Assembly (NCBI GenBank): GCA_002332905.1
Contig: DDAM01000001.1
Span: 1-56,610 of the forward strand
Reading direction: 5' to 3'
From: Firmicutes bacterium UBA2058
GTDB taxonomy: Bacteria > Bacillota > Clostridia > Tissierellales > Sedimentibacteraceae
DNA length: 56,610 bases
Notes under the pieces: generated by a model
Seen by the model: the letters and a program-made list of their open reading frames with translations, nothing else
The model's database searches: none
What the model was told of the DNA's origin: nothing
In this document: in pieces, positions 34,168 to 42,577 of the stretch
Layout of the letters: every line of letters begins with the position of its first letter
Position numbering within the stretch: the first letter of the stretch is position 1
Program-made: the position numbers and the translations under genes

Positions 34168-35670
34168 ATGATAGATTTAGGCGCTTTAAAAATAACTATA
34201 GATACTGGTAAAGATAAAGCTGTATCAGAATTAAATGAAGTAGGCGATACAGCCGAAAAACAACAATCTAAGTTTAGTAAACTTGGTGGAGTAATTAAAA
34301 ATGGCGCTTTAATTGCCACTGGTGCGATTACCGCAACTGTAGGTACTATGGCTGCATTTGCTACTAAAAGTGCCGAGACAGCAGACCGAGTAGATAAATT
34401 AAGTGCTAAAATTGGTATATCTAAGAAAGCATTTCAAGAGTGGGATTATGTACTAGGGCAAAATGGAGCAGACATTGAGAAAATGCAGACAGGTATGAAA
34501 ACTTTAGTACAACAAATGGATATGGCTAATAAAGGTACAGAATCAGCACAAAATGCTTTCAAAGCGTTAAATTTAACGTGGCAAGATGGTAATGGACAAC
34601 TTAAAACTCAAGAGCAGATGATGGAAGAAGCTATAATGGCTTTGGCTAGTATGGAAAATGGAACAGAAAAGGCGAAGTTAGCTACTGAATTATTCGGTAA
34701 AGCTGGTATAGACATGATGCCTATGCTAAATGGCGGTGCTGAAGCAATTACAGAATTAAAAAATCGTGCTGGTGAATTAGGCTTAGTTATGTCAGATGAA
34801 GCTGTTACAGCAGGAGTTGTGCTAGGTGATACCATGGATGATGTTAAAAAATCATTTGGTATGCTAGGAACAGAAATAGGTGTTGCTGTTATGCCTATAT
34901 TTCAAAAATTCCTTGAGTGGATATTGGCTAATCTACCTAAAATTAAAGAAGATTTTGGCAAAGTTGTTGATTTTATAAAAAATGCTATAGCTATACTTGT
35001 TAAGTTTTGGGAAGAAAATGGAACAGCTATTAAGGCTGTAACAGATAAAATTTTTAGTGCTATTAAAGTAATTATAGATACTGCAATGAACATAATTAGA
35101 AATGTTATAAAGGTAATAACAGGAATAATTAAAGGTGACTGGAGCACAGTTTGGGAAGGCATTAAAGGTATATTTACGAGTGTATGGGAAGGTATGAAGA
35201 ACCTATTACCTATGTTGTTAGATGGATTATTTAGTATTTTAAAGGGTGCTTTTAATATATTTAAAGATTTAGGTAGTGGTATGTTTAATGCTGTTTGGGA
35301 TGGTTTAAAAAGTGTTTGGAGTAGCATCAGTAGTTGGGTTTCTGATACTGTTAGTTGGTTAGCAGATAAATTAATGTTTTGGAAAAAAGGCAAGGATGAA
35401 ATGTCCAAAGATAATTCCAGTACTTCTAAAACTAAAGTTGATGGGAGTCATGCTAACGGTTTAGATTATGTACCTTATAATGGCTATATAGCAGAGTTAC
35501 ATCGTGGGGAACGAGTATTAACAACACAGGAAGCTAGAAATTATAATAATACTAATACAAGTAATATTACTATTAATGCTAGTTTAAGTGATAAAATAAA
35601 TGTTCAAGAAGTAGCTAGGGAATTAGAAAAATTAATATATAGGGAAAAGCGTGCATTAGGCACAGTATAG
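34168..35670 (+). CDS. Tail tape measure protein
   Basis: 500 residues, short for the family, so a short tail (about 75 nm at 0.15 nm per residue) is expected. Coiled-coil N-terminus, a central transmembrane-like helical region with TMP repeats (GLVMSDEAVTAGVVLGDTMD, KVITGIIKGDWSTVWEGIKG), tryptophan-rich turns, and the conserved C-terminus GLDYVPYNGYIAELHRGERV. GAAAGGAGA upstream. Confidence 0.9.
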   Translation: MIDLGALKITIDTGKDKAVSELNEVGDTAEKQQSKFSKLGGVIKNGALIATGAITATVGTMAAFATKSAETADRVDKLSAKIGISKKAFQEWDYVLGQNGADIEKMQTGMKTLVQQMDMANKGTESAQNAFKALNLTWQDGNGQLKTQEQMMEEAIMALASMENGTEKAKLATELFGKAGIDMMPMLNGGAEAITELKNRAGELGLVMSDEAVTAGVVLGDTMDDVKKSFGMLGTEIGVAVMPIFQKFLEWILANLPKIKEDFGKVVDFIKNAIAILVKFWEENGTAIKAVTDKIFSAIKVIIDTAMNIIRNVIKVITGIIKGDWSTVWEGIKGIFTSVWEGMKNLLPMLLDGLFSILKGAFNIFKDLGSGMFNAVWDGLKSVWSSISSWVSDTVSWLADKLMFWKKGKDEMSKDNSSTSKTKVDGSHANGLDYVPYNGYIAELHRGERVLTTQEARNYNNTNTSNITINASLSDKINVQEVARELEKLIYREKRALGTV

Positions 35671-35682
35671 GAGGTGTAGCAA

Positions 35683-36456
35683 ATGGCAGATATTAAATTC
35701 CATCGTTCAGGTGGTTTTATTTTTAATAATATTAAAGTTGATAACACTAATGATATGTATTTATTAGATGTAGCAAAAAATGCTACACCAAAAATGAATG
35801 TTTATAATTTTGTAGTTCCTAATCGACATGGTAGCACATCATATAAAAATAGATACGATGATAAATATATTAGTGTTGTTGTTGGATTATATGATAAAAA
35901 CATAACTACAAGAAGGTTAAAACAAAGGCAATTAATAGGTAATTTTATTAATGTTAATTCTAAGTTATATTTTCTAGATGAACCAAATTTATATTATAAT
36001 GCTGAAATATTTGACGAGATAGGAATATCTGAAACAGAAGTATTTACAGAGTTAAATATTATTTTTAAATGTAGTTATTGTTTATTTAAGAATAATCCAA
36101 ATGTTATTTGGACAAATACAACATCATTATTAAACAAAGAGATAATTAATGAAGGTAATTTTGAAGCAGAAACATTATTTAAGATAAAAGCTAATAGTAA
36201 TTGCACTAATATTGTTATAGCTAATGAAACTAATAGTTTTACCTTATCAAATTTAATAGCCAATGATGAAATATATGTAGATAGTAAAAATATGATAGTG
36301 TATAAAATTAACAATCTAAATGAAAAGGTAAATTGTATGACTTTGTTTTCTGGTAAGTTTATTAAATTATCTAAAGGTAAAAGTACAGTATCTGTTAATG
36401 GTACAAACTTTAACGCAGATGTTACTTTAACATATTTAGATACTTATATATGTTAG
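35683..36456 (+). CDS. Distal tail protein (Dit)
   Basis: 257 residues at the normal position between tape measure and Tal. N-terminal FHRSGGFIFNNIKVDN, NRHGSTSYKNRYDDKYISVV and FFxCSYCLF-like IIFKCSYCLF match Dit. Forms the hub at the tail tip. AGGAGG upstream. Confidence 0.8.
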   Translation: MADIKFHRSGGFIFNNIKVDNTNDMYLLDVAKNATPKMNVYNFVVPNRHGSTSYKNRYDDKYISVVVGLYDKNITTRRLKQRQLIGNFINVNSKLYFLDEPNLYYNAEIFDEIGISETEVFTELNIIFKCSYCLFKNNPNVIWTNTTSLLNKEIINEGNFEAETLFKIKANSNCTNIVIANETNSFTLSNLIANDEIYVDSKNMIVYKINNLNEKVNCMTLFSGKFIKLSKGKSTVSVNGTNFNADVTLTYLDTYIC

Positions 36457-36467
36457 GCGGTGATTTA

Positions 36468-38474
36468 TTGAATATTATAAAAGTATTAGATAATGAAGGT
36501 AAAGTTATTGCTTATTTAAATAATGTAACTAGAGGTAATGTTAAACAAGTTATAAATGGTGAGTATACTTTAAATTTCAATATTCTAGTTGAACCATTTA
36601 AAACGGAATATTTACATAATTCAAGTAATTTATTAGAATATAATAATAACTTATTTAAAGTTAATAAAATAAACGAGATACATAGTCAAGATGGTATGTT
36701 ACTATTAGATGTGTATGCTGAACATGAAAGTTATGATTTATTATATTTTAGGCGAGAAGGTTTTTTACAGGAAAATAAATCAGCTTTAGTAGTATGTAAT
36801 GAAGCATTAAAACATACTGGTTATAGATTTTTAGGTACTGATATTACTGATACAAACTCAATAAATATTGAAGGTAAAACTAATGTAAAATACATATTAA
36901 CTCAAATTGCTAATATATGGCGAGGTGAGTTTTTTTATTTTCAGAGAGATATTGAGTTTAAAAGGCAGATTGGAAAAAATAGGGGTGTTGATTTTCGATA
37001 TGGAAAAAACATTCGGGATATAAAACGTATTAATGATTTTGGCGAACAGACTTCATATGAAGTTAACATAGTGCAAGGTAGTGATTTGGCTGAGTTAGGA
37101 TATTTTGAATTAGGGGACACAGTAAAAATAATTGATGATGATTTAAATATTGATTATTCAATTAGAATTATTGAGTTAGAAAAAGATATAATTACTGGTT
37201 TAAATAGCAGAGTTGTATTAGGTAAAAAAATAAAAGATATATCTTCATCACTTTATGATATTGATAAAGTAAAAGAAGTTGTAGAGGAAACAAAAGAAAA
37301 AATTAATAATGTTGTAGATGAACAGGGTAAGTTAATTACAGAAAAATTAAATGGTAGTTTAAATACAGCTATAACTAATATAAATAATGCTACTTCTACA
37401 ATTGTATTTGATGCCATGGGTATTAAAGCGTTAAATCAGCCTATCGAAAGTGAAGCTACTAAAATTGTTAATATGACTAGTGAAGGTATAGGTATTGCTA
37501 ATGCTAAAAATGCTGATGGTACTTGGAGATATAGAACAGCTATAACTGGTGATGGTATTAATGCTGATGAAATTAACACAGGGACATTAACAGCTATAAA
37601 TATTGATAGCGTTAATATTACTGGTAGTAATTTAACTCTTAATAATTCATTAAACAGAATATTGATGAATAGCACAGATATATTTAAGTTGCAAAAGAAA
37701 GTTAATAATAGTTGGACAGACTTAATTAAAATTGATACTAACGGTAATTTATCTATTACTTTAAGTGGTTATGCAACTACTACAGATGTTAATAATGCTA
37801 AAACAGAAGCTGTTAATAGTGCTAATAGTAGTACCGATAGTAAATTAACAAATTATAGCACTTCAGCACAAGTAACCACAGCTATTAATGTTAGTGCTAA
37901 TGGATTGCAGTCACAAATAACCTCATTAAATGGTAACGTTTCAACTATTAATCAAACAATTAATGGATTAACTGTTAGTGTTAATAATTCAAAAACGATA
38001 TTTGATACTAATGGATTAACTATCAAGAATGGTGGCTTTAAAATACAAAATAGTTATAATGTTGATGTATTTGGGGTAGACACAAGTGGTAATGTTACAT
38101 TAGCAGGAAATTTATACAACACGTCAATGAATAAAACTGTTAGGTTATATAATGGTAAATTAGAGATAGGAAGTGGCAATAGTGCTGGTGGAAATGGCTC
38201 ATGGTTTCAAAATATTATTGGTTCTATTTACGGTGAATATTATAGATTAGCACCTTTACCATCTGAAGAAAGTTTAATAATTCATGCTAATAAAAGTTTA
38301 TATTTGAAAAGTACATATTACAGTAGTGTTGGTTATGGTTTAGGAAGTAGTGGACATGTATTTACTGGCAATGTAACACTAAATTCTAATATAATAGCCT
38401 TTGGTAAAACATTTACTAAAGTAAAACAAGGGAGCATGCTAACATCTAGTGATTATGTAATGGTAGCTAATTAG
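36468..38474 (+). CDS. Tail-associated lysin/fibre protein (Tal-like)
   Basis: 668 residues from TTG 36468, which follows AGGCGGTGA; the ATG at 36450 overlaps the previous gene and has no site. Residues 1-260 are the Tal/gp44-like N-terminal hub domain (IIKVLDNEGKVIAYLNNVTR..., YELD-like EVNIVQGSDLAELGYFELGD). Then a low-complexity alpha/beta region and a C-terminal fibre part with serine/asparagine-rich repeats. No peptidase domain was recognised. Confidence 0.75.
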   Translation: MNIIKVLDNEGKVIAYLNNVTRGNVKQVINGEYTLNFNILVEPFKTEYLHNSSNLLEYNNNLFKVNKINEIHSQDGMLLLDVYAEHESYDLLYFRREGFLQENKSALVVCNEALKHTGYRFLGTDITDTNSINIEGKTNVKYILTQIANIWRGEFFYFQRDIEFKRQIGKNRGVDFRYGKNIRDIKRINDFGEQTSYEVNIVQGSDLAELGYFELGDTVKIIDDDLNIDYSIRIIELEKDIITGLNSRVVLGKKIKDISSSLYDIDKVKEVVEETKEKINNVVDEQGKLITEKLNGSLNTAITNINNATSTIVFDAMGIKALNQPIESEATKIVNMTSEGIGIANAKNADGTWRYRTAITGDGINADEINTGTLTAINIDSVNITGSNLTLNNSLNRILMNSTDIFKLQKKVNNSWTDLIKIDTNGNLSITLSGYATTTDVNNAKTEAVNSANSSTDSKLTNYSTSAQVTTAINVSANGLQSQITSLNGNVSTINQTINGLTVSVNNSKTIFDTNGLTIKNGGFKIQNSYNVDVFGVDTSGNVTLAGNLYNTSMNKTVRLYNGKLEIGSGNSAGGNGSWFQNIIGSIYGEYYRLAPLPSEESLIIHANKSLYLKSTYYSSVGYGLGSSGHVFTGNVTLNSNIIAFGKTFTKVKQGSMLTSSDYVMVAN

Positions 38475-38489
38475 AGAAAGGAAAATACA

Positions 38490-38834
38490 TTGAAATTAAT
38501 AAATATAGTTAATTCAACAGAAGCATTAAATAAGCTTGCAGAAAAGGATTTACCGATTTTAACAAGTTTTAAAATAACAGATATTTTATTTAAGATAGAA
38601 AAAGAAATAAATAATTATAATATGCAGAAAAATAAAATTATACAAAAATATGGTTCTACAGAAGATGGCGTTAATTACAATTTTAGTGATGAGAATAAAT
38701 TAGAATTTATTAAAGAATTAGAAGAATTAAATAATCATGAAGTTAATTTATCTATAGAAAAGATTAAATTACCTGACGATATTAATATATCAGCTAGTAT
38801 TTTATATGCTCTTAGAGACTACATAGAAAGATAG
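38490..38834 (+). CDS. Baseplate-region protein, unknown (114 aa)
   Basis: 114 residues, TTG start with AGAAAGGAAA upstream. Helical (LIKIVNSTEALNKLAEKDLP-like N-terminus, EKEINNYNMQKNKIIQKYG). Lies between the Tal gene and the holin-like gene. No family recognised. Confidence 0.55.
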   Translation: MKLINIVNSTEALNKLAEKDLPILTSFKITDILFKIEKEINNYNMQKNKIIQKYGSTEDGVNYNFSDENKLEFIKELEELNNHEVNLSIEKIKLPDDINISASILYALRDYIER

Positions 38835-38844
38835 GTATTTTAAA

Positions 38845-39054
38845 ATGGATTGGGTAAATATAATAAAAACTATTTTTAGTGAGTATGGATTAATAGCTGG
38901 ATGTTTTATAGGTTTAGCTATTTGGACATTAAAAACTAATAATGATAGAGAGTTAAGATATTTGGATACTATAGATAACTTAACTGTTAATGTATCAGAT
39001 AAGATTAATGTTATTGAAGACGATGTTAAGGAAATCAAAGAATTGATAAAATAG
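38845..39054 (+). CDS. BhlA/UviB-family holin-like protein
   Basis: 69 residues: one N-terminal membrane helix (IFSEYGLIAGCFIGLAIWTL) followed by a charged coiled tail (DNLTVNVSDKINVIEDDVKE), the BhlA/UviB plan. It would permeabilise the membrane for lysis. An endolysin would normally follow; instead the terminator and attR follow. Confidence 0.75.
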   Translation: MDWVNIIKTIFSEYGLIAGCFIGLAIWTLKTNNDRELRYLDTIDNLTVNVSDKINVIEDDVKEIKELIK

Positions 39055-39090
39055 GGTGGTGGATTAATTTTCACTGCCCTATTTTTTTCT
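39053..39090 (+). terminator. Terminator at the end of the prophage late operon
   Basis: AGGGTGGTG and CACTGCCCT arms (two G-T pairs) followed by a T-run of seven. Confidence 0.8.
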
Positions 39091-39206
39091 TTACTTTCTA
39101 ATATAATTTTATTATACTATAATAAATAGAAGGTACGGAAACTATTAATATAAAAATAATGTAAACTTATTGGAATTTCAATGTATATTAACCTATATCA
39201 ATCTTT

Positions 39207-39333
39207 TGGGATTTACAGTAATGGAAACCTTTATGGATGAACTTGTTGTTTTATCCGAAAAAGACATAGGAACTAAAATAATTTTAAGGAAAAAAATAAG
39301 CGATAAAATAGATAAAATGTATGTAAAATAATA
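39207..39333 (+). repeat. attR: second 127-bp repeat with orphan spoIIAB 3' end
   Basis: Identical to 12982-13108. It carries the last 41 SpoIIAB codons without the gene's 5' part. The original chromosomal terminator follows it. Confidence 0.95.
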
Positions 39334-39361
39334 AAAAAAGATAATTTAATGAATTAATTTA

Positions 39362-39386
39362 AAAAAGCACGTTTTGTGCTTTTTTT
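39362..39386 (+). terminator. Original spoIIA terminator, displaced by the prophage
   Basis: AAAAAGCAC-gtttt-GTGCTTTTT with a long T-run, 29 bases after attR. Before integration it would have closed spoIIAA-spoIIAB. Confidence 0.85.
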
Positions 39387-39417
39387 TAATTTATTGAATT
39401 CTTACCAAAATTTAAAA

Positions 39418-39447
39418 TGAAAGTTTTGTATTGCAAATGCATTTTTA
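39418..39447 (+). promoter_or_regulatory. Candidate sigma-G type promoter of the spoVA unit
   Basis: TGAAAG (39418-39423) and CATTTTTA (39440-39447), 16-bp spacer, about 38 bases before the first gene. It partly matches the forespore sigma-G consensus (TGAATA / CATACTA), as expected for spoVA. Weak match. Confidence 0.4.
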
Positions 39448-39484
39448 AGAAAAAAACACAAATAATAATGTTGAGGTGAAATAT

Positions 39485-39604
39485 ATGAAAAAAGCATTAT
39501 TTTTTCTTGTATTAGTAACAGTTTTATGTTTGTCTTTTTTCACAATTACTAATACAATTGATAAATCAATAAAAAAAATACCAGAACATGCAGTTTTATT
39601 ATAA
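39485..39604 (+). CDS. Small membrane protein at the head of the spoVA operon (39 aa)
   Basis: ATG at 39485 has GAGGTGA upstream. One hydrophobic helix (residues 3-22) and a short basic tail. Thirteen bases before spoVAC. No family known to me; its position suggests a forespore membrane accessory protein. Confidence 0.55.
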   Translation: MKKALFFLVLVTVLCLSFFTITNTIDKSIKKIPEHAVLL

Positions 39605-39617
39605 GGAGATATAAAAA

Positions 39618-40067
39618 TTGAAGCAGACTAAAGAAACTTATAAAAAGGTTGTTGATGAATATACACCTAAAAATAAAATACTCAAAAATTGCGTTTTAGC
39701 ATTTATTTTTGGTGGTATAATTTGTACTTTTGGAGAAGTAATTAAAAATTTATTAATAAGCCTAGATTTTACAACTAAGGATGCGGGTACGATGACATCT
39801 GTTATACTGGTAGCATTAACTGCACTTTTAACAGGATTAGGTGTATATGATAAGCTTGGTAAGTATGGCGGAGCTGGAATGATAGTACCTATTACAGGGT
39901 TTGCAAACTCCGTTGTAGCTCCAGCTCTAGAGTTTAAAAGAGAAGGATATGTTCTAGGATCAGCTGCCAAAATATTTACTCTTGCGGGTCCAGTTTTATT
40001 ATATGGATACAGTAGTTCTATGCTTGTTGGCTTTATTAGCTACATTATAGAAAAGTTAGGATTTTGA
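39618..40067 (+). CDS. spoVAC: Stage V sporulation protein AC
   Basis: 149 residues, TTG start with AAGGAGA upstream. Membrane protein of the spore DPA channel, with a mechanosensitive role in relatives. Family blocks: YKKVVDEYTPKNKILKNC, FIFGGIICTFGE, SVILVALTALLTGLGVYDKL, GAGMIVPITGFANSVVAPAL. Co-operates with SpoVAD and SpoVAE, encoded next in the same operon. Confidence 0.95.
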   Translation: MKQTKETYKKVVDEYTPKNKILKNCVLAFIFGGIICTFGEVIKNLLISLDFTTKDAGTMTSVILVALTALLTGLGVYDKLGKYGGAGMIVPITGFANSVVAPALEFKREGYVLGSAAKIFTLAGPVLLYGYSSSMLVGFISYIIEKLGF

Positions 40068-40116
40068 AAGGAAGTTAAGTGTAAATATAATTTACAATAT
40101 ATGCATGGAGGTAATT

Positions 40117-41127
40117 ATGAAGAAAATAGGTAAACAAACCTACAAGATGGCTAATGATGTATATATTCGTGATGTATATACTATAGCTGGAACAAAAGAA
40201 GGAGAAGGTCCGCTTAAGAACGATATAGATTATTTACTTAGTGATAGTATATGGGGAGAAAAGACTTGGGAAAAATGCGAGGCTAAAATGCAACAATATG
40301 CTGTAGAAAATTTAATTAAGAAAAATAATCTTAAAAAGTCTGACATAGATATAATGTTAGCAGGTGATTTGTTAAATCAAATTGTATCATCATCATTTGC
40401 TGCTCGTAGTTTAGCAATACCATTTATAGGATTGTATGGAGCTTGCTCTACAATGGCATTAAGCATGGGTGTTGGAGCACTTTTAATAGATGGTGGTTTT
40501 GCTTCAAATGTTGTGTGTGTAACCTCAAGTCATTTCTGTAGTGCAGAAAGACAATATAGAACTCCACTTGAATCTGGAGGACAAAGACATATGAGTGCAC
40601 AATGGACAGTTACGGGCTCTGGTGCAGTTTGGTTATCAAATAAAAATGATAATGGAGACTACCCTAAAATAAAGAATGTAACATTTGGGAAAATAATTGA
40701 TTTAGGAGTAACTGATTCAAATAATATGGGTGCAGCAATGGCGCCAGCATTCGCAGATACAATTAGACAAAATATAATTGATACAAATGTTGATATAAAT
40801 TATGATTTAGTTGTATCAGGAGATTTAGGTACAATAGGAAAACAAATAGCTAATAAGCTATTAAAGGATGAAGGTATAAACATTGAAAATAAATATGATG
40901 ATTGTGGAACAATAATATTTGATATTGATAAGCAAGATGTGCATGCTGGTGGAAGTGGCTGTGGATGCTCAGCAGTTGTATTTGGTTCATTTCTTTATAA
41001 AAAGCTTAGAAAAAAAGAAATAAATACTTTGCTATTTACGGCAACAGGAGCATTACATTCACCAACTGTATCTTTGCAAGGTGAAAGTGTACCTGGTATA
41101 GCACATAGTATTGGTATATCAAATTGA
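40117..41127 (+). CDS. spoVAD: Stage V sporulation protein AD
   Basis: 336 residues from ATG 40117; the frame from 40105 would include the ribosome site ATGGAGG. Thiolase-like fold that binds dipicolinic acid. Family blocks: GEGPLKNDIDYLLSDSIWGE, KTWEKCEAKM, GLYGACSTMALSMGVGALL, SSHFCSAERQYRTPLESGGQ and HAGGSGCGCSA. Peripheral to the inner spore membrane. Confidence 0.97.
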   Translation: MKKIGKQTYKMANDVYIRDVYTIAGTKEGEGPLKNDIDYLLSDSIWGEKTWEKCEAKMQQYAVENLIKKNNLKKSDIDIMLAGDLLNQIVSSSFAARSLAIPFIGLYGACSTMALSMGVGALLIDGGFASNVVCVTSSHFCSAERQYRTPLESGGQRHMSAQWTVTGSGAVWLSNKNDNGDYPKIKNVTFGKIIDLGVTDSNNMGAAMAPAFADTIRQNIIDTNVDINYDLVVSGDLGTIGKQIANKLLKDEGINIENKYDDCGTIIFDIDKQDVHAGGSGCGCSAVVFGSFLYKKLRKKEINTLLFTATGALHSPTVSLQGESVPGIAHSIGISN

Positions 41128-41139
41128 GAGGTAGATTAT

Positions 41140-41493
41140 ATGAATTATCTTATGAGTTTTATTGTAGGCGGATTAATATGTGTTATAGGTCAATTGATAA
41201 TGGATATAAAAAAAGTTAATCCAGCTTACATACTTGTAACTTTTGTAGTGGCAGGGGTAGTGTTAGGATATCTTGGAATATATGATAAAATAATTGAATT
41301 TGGATATTCAGGTGCGACTGTAACACTTCCGGGATTTGGATATTCATTAGCCAAAGGTGCTATTGAAGAAGCTGCTAAGAGCGGTTTTTTAGGGGTTCTT
41401 AGTGGTGGCATAATGGCAACAGCATCAGGTGTAGGTGCAGCATTGGTCTTTGGATATTTAGTTTCATTAATATTTAATGCTAAAGCAAAATAA
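41140..41493 (+). CDS. spoVAE: Stage V sporulation protein AE
   Basis: 117 residues, four membrane segments, with SpoVAE signatures GGLICVIGQLIMD, GYLGIYDKIIEFGYSGATV and LPGFGYSLAKGAIEEA. Third gene of the DPA transport set. Its final codons and stop lie in the first unit of a 27-bp tandem duplication. Confidence 0.95.
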   Translation: MNYLMSFIVGGLICVIGQLIMDIKKVNPAYILVTFVVAGVVLGYLGIYDKIIEFGYSGATVTLPGFGYSLAKGAIEEAAKSGFLGVLSGGIMATASGVGAALVFGYLVSLIFNAKAK

Positions 41494-41547
41494 TTATATT
41501 ATTTTACTTTGGCAAAATAATTATATTATTTTACTTTGGCAAAATAG
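41485..41547 (+). repeat. 27-bp tandem duplication across the spoVAE stop
   Basis: Two perfect 27-bp units (41485-41511 and 41512-41538) plus nine bases of a third. The first carries the stop codon of spoVAE, so the extra copy is untranslated. A terminator GCCGGAA (41553-41559) with TTCCGGC (41575-41581) and a T-run follows. Confidence 0.9.
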
Positions 41548-41552
41548 TAAAT

Positions 41553-41588
41553 GCCGGAAATCTACTTTTGATGGTTCCGGCGTTTTTA
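41553..41588 (+). terminator. spoVA operon terminator
   Basis: GCCGGAA and TTCCGGC arms with a 15-base loop, followed by GTTTTTAT. Transcription from the convergent leftward tetR unit ends nearby. Confidence 0.88.
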
Positions 41589-41610
41589 TTTTTCTTGGAT
41601 AAGGAAAGAG

Positions 41611-41868
41611 TTAGTTTTTTCTTTTTATTCGTTTAAAATTTATACAGTTAGAAACACATGTGACTGCTCCGGCAATTAAAATACCTACACTAAAAACAGT
41701 ATTTTGTGTTATGCCGAAAATTCCAATAACCAATAATATGCAACCAATCCCTAAACCAACGGTCGAACCAATTTTAGCTATTTTCTGATTGGGATAAGAA
41801 CCATTACTAGCTTTTTTAGCTAAATTCATGTATTTTTTTGTATGCTGCTTTATATCTAATTGTTTCAT
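41611..41868 (-). CDS. Small membrane protein next to tetR (85 aa)
   Basis: Basic N-terminus then two hydrophobic helices (GLGIGCILLVIGIFGITQ and VFSVGILIAGAVTCV). AGGAGG upstream of ATG 41868, ten bases after the tetR stop, so the two share an operon. May be a target or partner of the regulator. No family recognised. Confidence 0.65.
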   Translation of the reverse strand: MKQLDIKQHTKKYMNLAKKASNGSYPNQKIAKIGSTVGLGIGCILLVIGIFGITQNTVFSVGILIAGAVTCVSNCINFKRIKRKN

Positions 41869-41877
41869 AATATCCTC

Positions 41878-42456
41878 CTATTTAAATATATCATCAATTA
41901 AATGGTCAATCATAAATCCAAAAACCTCCATCGAATCACATAACATATTATCTTTTTGTGAGATACTAGCTAGTAGTGCTGTCAAAATGGAAATTGCTAA
42001 ATCTTCATCAATTTTTAGATTTAGAAAGGATTTACTAAGCATAAACTTCGTTCCCAAATAGCTTCTATCATTCAATTCTTGTCGTTGCTGTTCATTCAAC
42101 TTATTAAAAAAACTTAAAAAATCTGGATTTTTAGTATCGTACATGAAACTACTTTTGCTATATTCTAAATAGATTTCTTTTAATGCCTTTGCAACTCCAT
42201 ATTTGCTTTGATTTTGTGAAATAATTTCTTCAATAATTTCATACAGGTGTTTTTGCGTCTCCTTAATGACGTGATAAAAAAGAGCTTCTTTAGAATCAAA
42301 AAAATTATAAAATGAGCCCTTAGAAATCCCGATATTTTGGCAAAGAATATCAATGCTTGTTTTTTTATATCCAAATTTCTGCCAGTTTAATTTACATTCT
42401 TCCATTAGTTTTTTAGTGATTACTTTCTTTTCTTCTTTGGTGAAACCTTTGGGCAT
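41878..42456 (-). CDS. TetR-family transcriptional regulator
   Basis: 192 residues. N-terminal helix-turn-helix is clear (KTSIDILCQNIGISKGSFYN FFDSKEALF region); the C-terminal ligand domain is not typed. AGGAGAACAC upstream of the ATG at 42456. Its promoter contains a perfect 12-bp inverted repeat, so autorepression is likely. Followed by the small membrane gene. Confidence 0.9.
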   Translation of the reverse strand: MPKGFTKEEKKVITKKLMEECKLNWQKFGYKKTSIDILCQNIGISKGSFYNFFDSKEALFYHVIKETQKHLYEIIEEIISQNQSKYGVAKALKEIYLEYSKSSFMYDTKNPDFLSFFNKLNEQQRQELNDRSYLGTKFMLSKSFLNLKIDEDLAISILTALLASISQKDNMLCDSMEVFGFMIDHLIDDIFK

Positions 42457-42472
42457 GAGTGTTCTCCTTTCT

Positions 42473-42536
42473 TACATATGACTATAAAAATACAAATAGT
42501 CATATGTATTATACTATATTCTTATGATAGGGTCAA
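42473..42536 (-). promoter_or_regulatory. tetR promoter and palindromic operator
   Basis: On the reverse strand TTGACC (42531-42536), 17-bp spacer, TATAAT (42508-42513). The operator TACATATGACTA (42473-42484) and TAGTCATATGTA (42497-42508) is a perfect 12-bp inverted repeat with 12-bp spacer that abuts the -10 box. Bound TetR would block the start site. Confidence 0.85.
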
Positions 42537-42577
42537 GTAAATGATAATAAAAAATAGCTTATTATTTTTTATTTGTC

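Larger units (their letters stand above)
12982..39333 (+). mobile_element. Siphovirus-type prophage integrated in the 3' end of spoIIAB
   Basis: Bounded by perfect 127-bp direct repeats (12982-13108 and 39207-39333), giving a unit of 26,225 bp. The integrase lies next to the left repeat. Modules in order: integration, leftward small regulators, lysogeny switch, phage RNA polymerase, small early genes, terminase, portal/head, connectors, tail, baseplate, holin-like. Decay signs are a frameshift in terL, an ATT portal start, a 5'-truncated ParB-like gene and no visible endolysin. No helicase, primase or recombinase for replication was recognised. Confidence 0.96.

Noticed and set aside
34902..35408. 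168-codon reverse frame over the tape measure gene
   Set aside because: Shadow of the tape measure frame; composition is typical of antisense hydrophobic reading.
41140..41493. Annotating the 61-codon reverse frame over spoVAE
   Set aside because: Shadow; spoVAE on the forward strand is conserved.
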